From assembly GCA_943737045.1 (NCBI GenBank), contig CALSFV010000216.1, forward strand, positions 186,001 to 250,000: a stretch of 64,000 nt of DNA, written 5' to 3'. Each line of letters begins with the position of its first letter. The first letter of the stretch is position 1. Below are positions 1 to 22,700 of the stretch, one piece after another. The notes under the pieces were generated by a model. That model did no database searches. It was not told where the DNA came from and was given only the letters and a program-made list of their open reading frames with translations. Origin of the DNA: Parapristionchus giblindavisi. Taxonomy: Eukaryota > Nematoda > Chromadorea > Rhabditida > Diplogasteridae. The translations under genes and the position numbers were made by a program.

Positions 1-32
1 TCCGCAATAATAATTATTCTTCAACTTTTCAG

Positions 33-9528
<9,496 letters not shown>

Positions 9529-10299
9529 TCTACCGTAACCTAATCTGTCTCATCTACCGTAACCTCTGCCTACCGTATACTCTGCCACCGATCTATCGCA
9601 ATCCTCCTGTACCCACTGCATATGCATTGCTCAACCTGACCTTATGATTACTGTATATCCGATATTTCTTTCGATATTTGTTTTATACATGCCATTGCTC
9701 GTTCGATATCGTATAGTTTTCAATTAATTGTATGTATTCAATGTTCATTTGAATAATATTTTTTCAATTATTAAAAAAAATCATTTTATTACGTTTTTAT
9801 TTACTTTATAACGACTCTGTAAAGATGCTGTTGGTTGATTTTATCTTATGAATGCGTGCTTATTTATTCCCCTATTAGTTCCTTGTCTATGATAATTCCA
9901 TTGTTCTCCAGACCTGTTGCTTTCCGGTTTCAATCTCCCTACAATTATGCTTTTTGTTGCAGTATATTGTTTGCTTAAACGAAAAATGCTTATATATTCA
10001 GTAGTCATGGACCAGTGGACGCTCTCATATTCCCTATTTGTGCTAATTGATCGATTTTGAATATTCTGTTGCTATAAAGTGTAATTTGACAAGTTTATCT
10101 ATACATATTCTTACTGGATACCCGTCCAAACCGGTTTTGAATATTTTCGAGTTGGAAAATCAATATTCGGATATTTAAAAAATCTATAGACTACTGCAGA
10201 TCGATCAGCGATGGATTGTGGTTGATCTCCGGAGTGGATACAGTAAGACTACCGTAATCTTTGGCTACCGTATCCTTAGCCCCCCGTTACGACGTGCCC

Positions 10300-13200
10300 A
10301 TGTACCGTATCTCATTGTGTTCGAATGACCTCAGTCAGGAGGAGGCCATTGGACAGGCCATTGATGCTATTCAGGCACTGAAAAAGGTTCGATTATTAAA
10401 ATTTATTGATTTTTTAAATGAAAATAAATGGTACTTGATGTGCTTTTGGTCCGTTGACCGGCTTCATGGAAGATAAAAAAATATTATACAAATCTCGGGG
10501 GTATGATTCATCATAGGTCGAAAAGTACGTTACAAACTGCGAAGCCTGACCGCATTTTGAGCCGAAAATTCCTGAATAATCGGAAAACCTGACCGCATTT
10601 TTTGAGTTTTTTTTTGAATACCTGACCTCATTTTGAAACTGTGTAACGTGGCTATTCAACCTATGACTCTGATATAGAAACTATTAGTAAGAGTCTTCGA
10701 TTAGTTGATTGTTACGAGTATCTGAAACCTGAAATCGGCAGGTTTGACTCTAGTGATGATGCCAATAATACATTTGTCGATAAGTTGCGAGAGTTCTTGT
10801 TCTTTGTTGTTTTTGTTTTACTAAAATGTGCCATAATAATGACCGGTCACTTTGAGGTGTCAGACGATGTATTCACACGACTCGAGACACGTGCTCAATC
10901 TGTTCAGATGAAAGTGGACGAGATGATGAAAAGGGCTGAGATCGTCAAACGGAAAGTCGACAAGATTCCTACGGTATCTTATTTATTGATTTTTCTGTCG
11001 CATCTTCCGCACTCTATAATAGCAATGGGCATGATTATTTTATTCATTTATTTTGTGCTATTCAAAAGTCTTGAAAAGAAAAAAAGAAGATCTTTTGAAC
11101 AGAACATTGTTTTATTGATTGATCGATCCTTCCTTCTGCAGATGACAACATCAGTGATGATATGTTCCTCTTCTCGTTTTCCTGGTGAGGAATGCCTCGA
11201 GAGGGCTACGGTATTCGACAGTTACGGCACACTACCGCCCACTGCCGAGGATGAAAGGTGGATTGATTGTATTTATCGATTTCTCTTTCTCAAATACGCC
11301 CACTTCCCCTATAAACAGATATACAATCTGAAGTAGGGTTGGGATTTAATGTTAACGGATTTAACGGTATTCATCCGTTAAATTAATTTTAAATTTAATT
11401 CGTGAAAAATAAATTTGATATATTGAAGTAAAAAGGGTAGATAACATGCTATTTAATATGTTTTATGCTTTTAAATTTATTTTTCTAGTACTCTGTTTTC
11501 CTTAAAGCGTTGTTCTGACTCCAATTTTTTTATTCATTTCGTGAGCTGGGGCCGTATCCATGAACATTGGCAAACCGTTTGCCGGCAAACGTGACGTCAC
11601 AAGAGTAGGGGAAGGATTTCTGGCAAACGCCTCCGCCTACGTTTGTGACCATACATTTTCGGTACCCTCGCCGTCTATTTTTATATAGTGGGTCAATTCT
11701 CGAAATAGGGTGGGTTCATACATAAAATTCGTTATTTTCGCTTAAACAATCGTCATTTTTAGCTTCCTTTTTTATCAAGTGGCCTAAAATGGCCCTTATA
11801 TAGTGGGTCAATCCTCGCACTGCGAGGGCATGGCAATGTATGTTTGTGACGTCACGTTTGTCGGCAAACGGTTTGCCAACGTTCATGGATACCTATACTG
11901 GAGTACTTGTGTCTCCGGAAGCAACATGTCAGACTCATGTTTCAGAAATGTGCCTTTATTGAATTCGTTACTTTGAATTCAATGAATTTGGTGTTTCTTG
12001 ATTTTACTATTATAGTTGTTCACTGGACATCATTCCATCTGTCCACCCTTCTTCTTCATCATCATCGACTCCTCTAGATCTACGACGAGAGGTGGATGAG
12101 CGGAAGCAGTTCTACGCCGCGTCTGCCCTCTTGCCCAAGAGGATGGCCTATCCACTGCCTAGTAAGTGTTGATTTATTGATGATTTGATATTTTGTTTTG
12201 CTTAATGTGATTGATGAAATTTGCTCTCAATGATGCTAATAATATTTACTTTTTGCGGTTTAAAAATGAAAGTATAATTGTTGATCGATAATGTAATGGG
12301 TAGTGGAATAGCGTAAATACGATGCTACGACAAAGATAGCAAAGGTGATTGATGCAATTACTATCGAAACGTCAATGAAGCGATCATGTACAATGATGTT
12401 TTGTTTTATGTTGGGTAATAATAATAATAATAATATTTATTCTGTGAACATATTATATGTAGAAGGGGCAAAAAAGGGGGGGGGTGACATGTTTGCGAAT
12501 ACAAGGGAATCAAGACCTATAAAAGGCTTTACAGTTATGTTATAAAAGTGACTTATTTGCATTGCCTATCATAGGTTTGATTAATTGCAGTTCGTACCGA
12601 TCCTGCCCGGTCTCTGGACACACTCGGATCGTTTGACTGCACTGCACTGGCGTATTCGGATGAGGTTGCGAGACGAGATGAGGAAGCAGCCGTGAAGAGA
12701 CGAAAGGAACGAGAGCGGAGGAAGGTTAGATTATTATTATTAATTAAGTTGATTTTTTAAATATTTTGTCATGAATTTATACTATCAATTATACCATTGT
12801 ATTATTATTTATATTGTGGTTTTAAGTTGAAACACATTGATCTATTATATCTATTTTTTATGTAGTCATATATAGTTGGTCAAACGATTGTGATTGTGAC
12901 CTTTTTTATATATTTATTTATTGCTTCCATCAAATGTAATGAGAAGGGGTGATATGTATAAGGGCAGATGGATTTCCGTCGCAAAAGGCGATTTCGGTTT
13001 TGACCTTGAGTGATGATACAGAGTGTTCATCTTGACAGGCTGAATCGGACGCTGCAGCAGCTGAAAGTGCAGCTGCCAGTGACGAGGTCGCACTGTTGTC
13101 GGGTCGTGCCTCCTCATTGCTGCACGCGACCGCCAATGGAGCTGTCGGCCAACTGGCCTATCACATTGGCGGAATGTTGCAGAATGTCGAGGATCTTGAT

Positions 13201-14717
13201 CTACCCAACATCCTGCCAGATCTGCCCGGTGAGTTGACGTTTCAGCTATTTTATTTAGACACGTTCATATTTTTTTGATAATACTAATCCGAAATGAAGT
13301 TTCATAGATTACTATCCATGACCATTGTGGATAATCAGCTGCTGTTGTAGGTGTCGCATCGGATCTGTCGTTCGACTCGTCGCACTCACTGCACCAACGC
13401 AGCACACCACTGTCACCCTTCGACTCGCTCTTTTCGCCAATTGGAGATGCAGCTAGTGCTACAGTACCCACTCCGTTTGATGCGATTACACCAAACTCGT
13501 CAGGTGAGGAGTATCGTTTGATTGATTTTTTATCAATTGCTATGTCTTTATACTGATTTGGTATTTATTTCCAAGTTTAATACGTGCCTGATTGTCACAT
13601 TCCGGTCATTTATTCAGGTACGATAACATCGATGCCATCGGTAACTTCCAATTCCCATGCCGCTACAGTACCCCGTTAGTTATTGATTTATTGAAGTTTA
13701 AAAAAATTTTGTGTTTTGAAGTAAATATTCACCCTTGCAGCTCCGCCACCTCCCCCTCCGCCGACGTCATCTTCCGTACCCCCACCCCCTCCACCCCCTC
13801 CTCCCACTTTACTGTCTCCTACCGTAACCTCATCAACTACCGTACCTCCTCCGCCTCCCCCACCTCCCACTGCTATGGTGTCCCCTACGACGCCCGTATC
13901 ACCAGTAGGTGGTGGCGATCCGAGAAGTTCACTCATGGACGCCATTAGGTTTGTTTAAAACAGCAACAACAAAAATGAATTTACCATCGATTTCAGAAAG
14001 GCCGGTGGAACTAAGAATGCCAAACTGCGATCAGCAGCTCTGGAGAGGAGTGATGGTGGAGGTGGTCGAAAGACCCTTGATAAGGTTGGTCCCTCATAGA
14101 GTTTCGAGAGCGGACATTGGCACACACAGTGAAACTAGTACACCAAAGTAGGGTCGATTAACAGTAACAGTAGAGTAATACACTTTATCAAGATTAACTA
14201 AGCAGTGTTGCGACTGAATTTGAAGTGTCATAAAAGGGGATCTTCTTTCTGTAATTCTTCCTCTCTTTCTTTCTTTAAGAACGATTGGTATAATGAAATG
14301 GTCTCACTTTGAGGTGGACGATAATGCTTCGGCCATTGTGGCACCGAAGACGCCGAGTGGATCGACGAGGGGTGGTGGAGAGGATCTAATGAGCAGTCTG
14401 GCCAAGGCTCTCGAGGCACGCAGAAAAGGTACGGTAGGCAAACCATAATTATCTCTGATTTAGTAAAAGATTTTATTAATTTTAAAATGTATGATTTTCC
14501 TTTTTAAAATGCATTAATGAAGCAATTTGCAATTGCAGTAATGACGGGAAGGCAATCGTCATCATTGAATGATCCTACTGCCACTCCCTCTGCAGTGTCC
14601 AATGGTCGAAAGAACTCACCAATGCCCGGTGTGATGGGACGGATATCCGACCTCATACCACCACCCCCTACTGGTGATAATGATGATGGAGACAGTGGTA
14701 GTGATGGAGAATGGTAG
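10300..14717 (+). CDS. WASHC1: WASH complex subunit 1 (WASP-family Arp2/3 activator)
   Basis: Activates Arp2/3 on endosomes within the WASH complex to drive retromer-linked sorting. Twelve exons: 10300-10386, 10857-10973, 11142-11257, 12016-12161, 12591-12724, 13039-13228, 13351-13503, 13618-13674, 13741-13948, 13997-14084, 14314-14428, 14539-14717; all phases join to 529 residues. Visible landmarks: the WAHD1 head (KKVSDDVFTRLETRAQSV), LPNILPDLPG, two runs of seven or eight prolines (exon 9), the WH2-like segment SSLMDAIRKAGGTKNAKLRS, then LMSSLAKALEARRK, and an acidic tail ending DGEW, matching a C-terminal acidic/Trp Arp2/3 site. The first exon may begin at the acceptor ending 10279, so ATG 10300 or an upstream exon could be the true start. 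Acceptors of exons 2 and 11 are CTTTGAG rather than TTTCAG. Confidence 0.93.
10512..10665. repeat. Small MITE (GGTCGAAAAGTAYGTTACA family), copy 2
   Basis: Inverted ends CATAGGTCGAA and TTCAACCTATG, with internal CCTGACCGCATTTTGA blocks shared with 4024-4185. Lies in WASH1 intron 1. Confidence 0.7.
11555..11891. repeat. MITE with TATCCATGAAC ends, WASH1 intron 3
   Basis: Inverted ends of about 45 bp: TATCCATGAACATTGGCAAA on the left and its complement, with one or two changes, ending at 11891. TA at each edge suits a Tc1/mariner-type target. A second MITE is nested in its centre. Confidence 0.8.
11650..11842. repeat. hAT-type MITE (CATACATTTTCGG family), copy 1, nested
   Basis: Starts CATACATTTTCGGTACCCTC, ends GAGGGCATGGCAATGTATG, and has the 8-bp duplication TTTGTGAC on both sides (11642-11649 and 11843-11850). 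Internal TATATAGTGGGTC blocks recur in the copies at 31298 and 36094. Confidence 0.85.
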
Positions 14718-14937
14718 ATACGGTAGATGCATATCGTAGTCTGTCCTGTATACGGTAGACTACGGTAAAGCGCTACAGTACATGAATGTCCCACATGAAT
14801 ACTGCGAGATTACTGTTGTCCTAACTAGTGATGTATATGATCGTGGCCATTGTATTGCTCAATGTGTGCTTGCTGCTCTAGATTCGATTATACCGTAACT
14901 GTTGTCCCATGCCCTCTTCCTGCCTACTGTAATGTTC

Positions 14938-15027
14938 TGTTCAAAAGTCACGAAAAGACAAGGCAACACTCTTCTCGTTTTACACACTCTCTCGCCTTTT
15001 TTGTTTTCTTTTCGTGACATTTGAACA
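14938..15027. repeat. MITE (TGTTCAAAAGTCACGAAAAG family), copy 1
   Basis: Inverted ends TGTTCAAAAGTCACGAAAAG and its near complement ending TTTGAACA; the body has TCTCGTTTTACACACTCTC. Lies between WASH1 and PIGP. Related copies at 20399, 29183 and 51131. Confidence 0.7.
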
Positions 15028-15594
15028 CGCCACCGAAGATCTGTTCTAGCTAGATGTTCAATGTTGTAAGTTATGTTTGACCAGTTTGTAATATCATATT
15101 GTACGTATAATGTTGTGATATCCTCTGCATCCCGTGTCGAAGAATAAGTATTCAAAGTCAAATATCGCCCCATACTTACTCTATATAGCGACGAGTTCCC
15201 CTCCCAAATATTTGTATTGTATTTGCTCAAAATTGCACATCATATTATTTGTTTCAACTAGAGAAAGAAATATTTATTACAGTACATACCACTCACAGAT
15301 TAATATATCAAAGAGAAATTATGTGCAGGAATTGTATAGTAGGTTGTTGTTTTATAAATTATTTGGTTGCCCTATGAGTAGTTGTTAATGACAAATAAGA
15401 GTTGTGCAGCTCTAATGGATACCGTACTCATTCCAAAGAATAGCGATTGGTATCTACAGTTAGCATGTTGAGATCTCAATTGTCGATCGACAAACGAGAG
15501 TAGTGAACTTGTCGATCGATCGATAGATGCGACGTAGGAATAATACGGTAGGCCAGTCATGATTCAGGAATCAATCAATAATGTTATTTCGTAG

Positions 15595-16967
15595 TTTCCG
15601 GTCCACGTGAGCACAACTTCTTCATCGGAAGCAACATCACCTGAGCGATCATCTTCGTCTACATCTACGGTAGAACAGCAACAGCCAGGCTCTCCAGCCA
15701 CCTTCACGACCACTCCCACTGAGGAGATACCCACACCCTATCCCACGCCTGGTTAGACTTTAAATAAATTATATTTACTTATCTGCTTAATTTAAATGTC
15801 AGTAGTTGTGTATTGAGCGTACAGGTATTTTTAGACACATTGCTTGTGTGGTATTTCTCTCTTATTAATTTCTTCGTGAAACATGGATCCCCCTTGTCGT
15901 TTTCTTGTTTCACAATTCATGGTCATGATTCATTATCTCATGGTTTTTCACCCAGTCTACATTAATATTGATAATTTTATTATTATTTATTATTATTGTT
16001 ATTATTTTCAGCTCGTGCCATCTTCGGTTTCGTCCTCCACTGTTTCGGTATCGTCTTTCTCGTCGTTTACGCCGTCTGGCTCTGGGTTCCGACGCCCATA
16101 CTCACGGCACTCGGTAAGAATAGGGGAATCGGTGCCATTATGTTTATGGTGGTTGCAAGATTACGGTATTGGCGTTCAGCAAGATTTGGGTTACGATATT
16201 GTTGGTAGGTTTTAATAGTGATCGGTACTGTGAAGGATTGGGGTGGGGGGGGTGTGATTACGGTACTCTCATACATGGGCGGGCATTGTCGCTGGAAATG
16301 AAAATCGGGTGGGTCAGGTGCCAAAATCGGGTAGGTTTGGCACAAAAATTTCATTTTCAAGTGAATTTTGCCAAATCGTTTTCAATTTTCGGTGAATTTT
16401 GACTAAAATCGGGTGGGTTTGATGCCAAAATCGGGTGGGTATTGTCGCTAGCGACAATGCCGCCCACGTATGGGTACTCTAATGAGGTTCATAGGACTCG
16501 ATCAATATACTTCATTCCCATTGTCTACACTCTTCGTTCACCCGGCGATTTCTAGCCACATTATCTATGAAAGTACCTAGAGTTATTCTCATTTCTTAAT
16601 AGCTTATATCCTTCTCTAACTGGAATTAGATCAATGGTTTTAATGACAGGCATCACATACGTACCTGCTAAATTGTGGGCAATCCTCCTTCCACTCGCCG
16701 TTCCTCTTCTGCTCACTGTCTACGTTGTCGGACTCAGTCTACGCAACGCCATCGTATTCCATCGCGTCTTCGACGATATCAAGGTTGGTCCTAAGCGGAG
16801 ATTGTGGGTTACTGTAGTCTCTTTTGATAGGAAGGTTGGTCCTAAGTGGAGATTGTTGGTTACGGTAGTCTCTTTTGATTTCACACTCTCTCCTAAACTA
16901 TCTGTAAACCCTCCCGGTATCAATCACTACCATTCAGGAGGTAGCGCACGATTTCAAGGACGACTAG
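15595..16967 (+). CDS. PIGP: PIG-P, GPI-GlcNAc transferase subunit (N-terminal exon not found)
   Basis: Small ER-membrane subunit of the complex that makes GlcNAc-PI, the first step of GPI anchor synthesis. Exons: 15595-15751, 16012-16113, 16650-16783, 16938-16967. The read protein has a Ser/Thr/Pro-rich leader, then PYPTPARAIFGFVLH followed by a first membrane segment (FLVVYAVWLWVPTPI). A short loop, ITYVPAKLWAILLPLAVPLL, begins the second segment, ending VFDDIK. This is the PIG-P domain order (human has PxPxRAIYGFV and two TM helices). The 15595 exon has no ATG, so an upstream coding exon is needed. The last exon gives EVAHDFKDD and a stop. Alternatively the intron 16784-16937 is retained, and the frame stays open to 17026. 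The NOA1 start follows the stop by 6 nt. Confidence 0.8.
16270..16472. repeat. hAT-type MITE (CATACGTGGGCGG family), copy 2
   Basis: Inverted ends CATACATGGGCGGGC and GCCGCCCACGTATG, flanked by an 8-bp duplication GGTACTCT (16262-16269 and 16473-16480). The body has repeated AAAATCGGGTGGGT. In a PIGP intron. Confidence 0.88.
16781..16879 (+). repeat. 51-bp direct tandem repeat at the PIGP donor
   Basis: AAGGTTGGTCCTAAG through CTCTTTTGAT occurs twice, from 16781 and 16832, with a few changes. The unit includes the PIGP donor AAG|GTTGGT, so a second donor-like site exists 51 nt on, in frame (51 = 17 codons). Confidence 0.8.
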
Positions 16968-16973
16968 GACACC

Positions 16974-19680
16974 ATGCATCGACATTTGTCCACTCTTCCA
17001 CTTCGAGTAGCAGTCACATCGAGTAAATGGGGCGGAGTCACGATTGGTTGTCCTTGGCCGGCCAGAGGAATAAGCGGTACAGCAGTGCTAGAGGCTGGAA
17101 AGAGGCGGCGGAAGATTCGAGAAGAGGAAATGGTAAGGTTTTTTCCGGGGGAAAGGTCATTGATATGCTCCCACCTTTATTAAATAACATGAATAAAGAT
17201 AAGATAGTCGTTATTAGGGTGGTGGGAGAGAATCTAAGTCCCTCGCGTTGGCCACTCATGATAGACTCTCATCGGGTCACTGTCCCCACTGGCATTTTCA
17301 CTCGCCAGCCGTCGGGTGAGTTGGAATCTGTCGGGTCAAGCGAGAATCAATGAGTTTTTCTCAGTTGGTAATTTTCGGATTGAAAAACTGAAAGCATATT
17401 TGGAATCAGCAAACAAAGAGCATGAGGAGTATGCTTTTTAAAAATAGAAAAGTCGAAGTTTAAGTAAAGTTGTAATGGGTGGAATTGTGGCTAAAATGTG
17501 CCTTTTTCGTATGTTTAAGAAGATTTTGTTAGAGTATCCGTAAACCAAATTAGGAAAGAAGTGTATATAAGAAACGAGCACTTCACGGGCTATCGATAGA
17601 AGGGTCGATTGCATAAAATATGTGATTTTTTTATTTTTCAAAAATTTCAAAAATTTCATTTTTCTGAAATATTTGATGTATATTTATTGCTCATGATTAT
17701 CTGTCTGTATTTGCATTTACATAATCAAACAATATGTCAATACAGTTGTAAATGAGCTACTCTTGGATCATGCGCGCACATTGTAAATTAGCGGTGCCCT
17801 TTAAAGGCGGCGCCCTCTTATCCCTTTGACACCTGTCGGTGTTTATGACTGTGAACACGGATATGACCCAATCAGCACAAAAGGAGGAGCTATAAGTTAG
17901 TCAATCAGTCATTCATTCATTCACTACCATCATGATGTCGTCTATCTGGGACCACTTCATTGCTGACAAGGAAAATGAGACAGCCGCTTGCAAGCACTGC
18001 AACGTCAAGTATCTCACCAAGAAAGGAAGCACTTCCAACCTGTGGAGACATGTCAGGAGTAAGCACCCCGTTGAGCTCATTGATTCGGGCAAGGAGTTTG
18101 ATGAGCTCTTCGAAAAGATCGTTCGTTACGTCGCATCCGAGAACCTCTCGTTCCGGACTGTTGAGAATGCATCCTTCCGGGCTTTGTTTGATGAGGGGGA
18201 TCTCTCTTCTGGGGATCTCTCTTCAGTACTATCAAACAATCACTTCAGCAATGGGAAGCAGTCAACGCCATCCTCTCACAAAATGTAATACTTTTTTTTA
18301 AAATTTCTAAACATTTTCGTTATTTTCTAATGTACATTGGAGATAGAGCCCGCGAAATTTCCTACAAAGCCCCCGAAACCCTCGTTCCTACTAATCAATC
18401 CATCATCCCAAACCCTGATGAGACCTACGGGTACATGTCCGATGAGAGTGACTTTGATGAAGAATGTTCCGAGGATGAATTAGAAGATGATTTCACACTG
18501 TCCTTGTCGCGCTCTCGGGCGTAAAAAGTTATACATTAACCCTCCGATGTTTCATTGTTTTGACCCGTTTTATCGCTTTTCCGGCTTTTTAAAGTGTTCC
18601 CGATGTGATAATAATATTAATGCTAATAATAATAATAAATTAATTTTCATCTTGAACTCGTATTTCTGAACAAATTAGTAATTTTACCATGAAAATTTGC
18701 GAGAAATCAAAAATTCATATTTCACTTGTCTCTACTATTGCATGAAGCTCTCGAAAATCCAAATCCAACTTTGTGTTTATCAAATCTGTCCGATTTCTGC
18801 TTTTTGAGAAGATCGGACTGAGCCTTGCATAACCCGACAATGACCCGACAATCCAACTCTTATTAGACTCTATGTCTCGTTGATCACTCACCCGAGAGAG
18901 AGTGAGGCTGTAAACAATCTCTCGTCGGGTCACCCGGCAGAAAAGGGCCAGGGGGAAAATCATCCGTGATTCTCTCCCACCACTCTAGTCGTTATGATTC
19001 TTTTATTTAATACTTAATATTTAAAATTGAGTTATTGTTTGATTTATTTCATTGATCTTCTGTTTCAGAACATGCCCTCATTCTCTCGAACGACAAAAGT
19101 ACACGAATTGAATCGGAGACTGGCTGAGTATGAGAGGAGCCAGAGCGAGAATGGAGAAGGTAGAGAGGGATACGGTAGATGGATTGTGGTAGTCAAATGG
19201 GTCAGACAGATGATTAAGGTAGTCAAAGGGGTCAGACAGATGATTACGATAGTAAAATTATTAAAAAATTAAGGCACAGTGGAGAAGGATCGATGGAGTG
19301 TGGAGAGTGAAGCTACCGAGCGCATGATGAGGTATGATGTATACGGTAGCATTGACGGTTACTGTGGTTAGTGATTGATTTCGATGGTTATTGTTAGTCT
19401 CAGACATGCTCAAAATAAATGTATGCTTTAAAAATTTTAAGACATTGAAATACGGAAAATAATGGAATTTTGTTGATTTACGTAATTATATTTTTAAACA
19501 CAATCAATGAATAATTCAGGGCAAATCGCGATCGATATGCGTCAGTGTTCGCACGTAGAGAAGCCGATGAGAAGGCTACGATGGAATTGATGAAGAAGGA
19601 AGAAGAGAAACTAGAGAAACAAGAGGAGTCATTCCCATTCAGAACTGAGCCTATTCATCCTGATAAGGTGATTTTGGTGA

Positions 19681-19746
<66 letters not shown>

Positions 19747-22700
19747 ATTAATCATTTATTGTGGTTGCCTCGGAGGGGGCTTGTACCTTTCTACCAATTA
19801 GGAATAAATCAGAAAAGAATATAAAATTGAGATGACGTCATCAGACTCGACCTTCCCTGATACTCCGCCTTCCGAATCATCATCATTGACATCTTCCGTT
19901 CCACTCACTGATCAAGGTATCTTCTAAAAGATTTGCAATACGATCGAACATGTCATGATTTGTCTATGCTTTTATAAGATAGTGAAACAAGAGATCAACT
20001 GGTGGAAATCATATGCGTTGGTAGTTTTAAAGGCACACCTTGAGCTAATTTTACTCTTCGCTCTGGTAACATTTTCGTAGACAAAGAAAGCGAGAGAGCA
20101 TTGTCAGAGCGGAGAATGAAATGAGGTCTAACGTATTGTCTCTGTCTTTAGACCAAATTTTGTTTAAAAATAAAAAAAATGTATTATTAAAGAAATAATA
20201 ATAATATTGTATTTTGAAGGTTTCTTCATCTCGGGAAATCTGTACATGGATGAGTATAGGGCAGCGACGATCAATGATCTACCCGAGGATGAAATGACTG
20301 TGTAGGTGATTTTTTAAAGAATATTTATTATATTTTTAACCCTTCACTCGACTGTAATGGTCCTTTTTTAGTGAAATATCTTCTCTGATATTTTGTAATG
20401 TGGTGCTCAAGAGTGGCGAAATGAAAAGAAAAACAGATGCGAGAGAGTGTGCAAAAAGAGGAGAGTTTTCTCTACTTTTCTTTTGTTGATTGCTGTTGAG
20501 CATTAGACCTAAGAATCTGACTAATTATGAGATGAGTGAATATTGCCTTAAGACCGCTAATTACAGTAGTTCTCGTGAGGTATACGGTGTGGACGACGCC
20601 GTGGAGACTATCGACTTCCAACTGCCCGGACAAGCTTTACACGTAGGAGATGTTATTGATTTTTTTAAAAACTCAGTCGTCGATAGACTGTGAGGATTAC
20701 TGTAGTCTTGAAGATTACGATAGTCGTTGTTTTACAGAACTCAGCTGCGACGATGGATATGGATGAGATGGATGATGAAGATGTGGAGGATATGCAGAGT
20801 GAGAGGAAGTGTGGAGGATGTGGAGCGAACTTCCATTGTATGGTACGGTAGCTGAATATTGATTTTTGAATATTGATTGTTGAATATTGATTTTTTACAC
20901 ATTCAATTTGATGCCCTGTGTGTGTATCTCGTAAGAGGACATTTGAGACTAGAAAGATCTGTTTTTTCGACAAAACCATATTGCAATTTCAACCCGGTGC
21001 TTCTGTGTTTTGCCATCCTATGAAAGCACAGGTCAATAGTAAAATATCCAATCGTTAACGATAATGCATTATTACTTGTTTATTAATTGTAAGTTTTTTT
21101 TATTGTCGTCTCCGATTTCGAATGGTAATATTATAGGAAGTAGTGCGCGAAAAGTAGCTTACTTTTTATTTACTATTTCGCGGTATGCTAATGAAATAGC
21201 GAGAAAGTAGATAAAAATTAAGTTTCTTTTCGCTACTTTCATATTGCCTTGTAAAATAAGAGATACTTTGGTTCTCACTATAATTTGTATTATTTAGGAC
21301 GACTCCCTTCCCGGATATCTTCCTCCCATTCTCTTCGCTAAAGAAGAGAGGAAGGCTGAGCGACGAAGTGGAGGAGAGGCTGCGCTGTGCAAGCGATGTC
21401 ATCTCGTCAAGAATCATCATTTCCTGGTACGGTAACACTGATCGGATACGGTAGTTTATTGATTGGCATACATTTTCGCCCCACCCACAATCTGTTGTTT
21501 TTGCGAATTATAAACTGACCCGAAATTCGAACAAAAGAGACCCGATATACATCTCAAGTACTCGAAACTGACCCGACATGGGGTGATTCTTACTAATCTC
21601 GATCTCCCGCATATTCCTAGATGGTTTTCGAGTCTCAAAACTGACCGCATCGACAAAAAGTGCTCACTCACAATGTGGGTGCTCGAAAATGTATGTTGAT
21701 TGGCTTAATCATTGCTTACGACAGAGCGCTCTAGAGCATTGATTAGTTCAAGGTTGAATACGATAGATTGTTTATTTCGCTTTCATTATTGCATTTATAA
21801 TTACTATTACTTATTACTATGTATTACTACTGTTATTACTATATTACTATACATTATTATTATTATATTCATTATTACTGTATTCATTATTACTTTAGAG
21901 CATTAATTGACTGATTTGTTTTCAGCCCAACGTGAACGTTTGTCCCGTGGACTACGCGACCATGTTGAGCAAGTTGCGTGGACGACAAGAAGTAGGGACT
22001 ACTACTAATTGTTTCATCGATTTTTGTTAAATATTCTAATGAATCAATCGATAATCTCAGGTATTGATCGTGTTGGTGGTTGACATTCTCGATCTGCCTG
22101 GTAGTATTCATCGAGCACTCCCGGATATCATTGGTAGAGGCAAGCCAATGATCGTCGTAGGTCGGTTGATCTACCTATATCAATGATTTATTGTTGGAAT
22201 TATTGAATGATCGATTAACCGTTTTCAGCGAACAAAGTGGATCTCTTGCCGCCAGATGCGCGTTGCGGATACCTCAAAAGGTTCGATTATTTTTACGCTT
22301 GAGTCTCATAACTTTGTGTTATTTTTTGTACTTGCCTTTTGAATATTGATTGCATTGACTTCATCTATAGCATACTGTATTTCACTGATGGAAAAAGTAC
22401 TGTAGCGTATTGATTGATAAATGGTATTTTTCAGATTCAAGCAGACAGTCGAGAGGGCGTTGGCTGACGCCGGATTCGCCGATGCCTTCAACATTCTCCA
22501 CACGGCCCTCGTCTCAGCCAAGACGGGTTACGGTATCGAGGACCTGATTACGGTCAGTTTGCGATAGATGTGATGTGTGTGTTAGGGTTACGGTAGCCGT
22601 GTGTTGTGGTGTATGTTAGGATATTGCAGGAGATTCATGTGAAGTGGACGAACGTACGAAGTGCAATGCGTGATGATATCTATCTGGTGGGATGTACCAA

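Noticed and set aside
13688..13945. Gly-rich minus-strand frame
   Set aside because: Antisense of the WASH1 polyproline exon.
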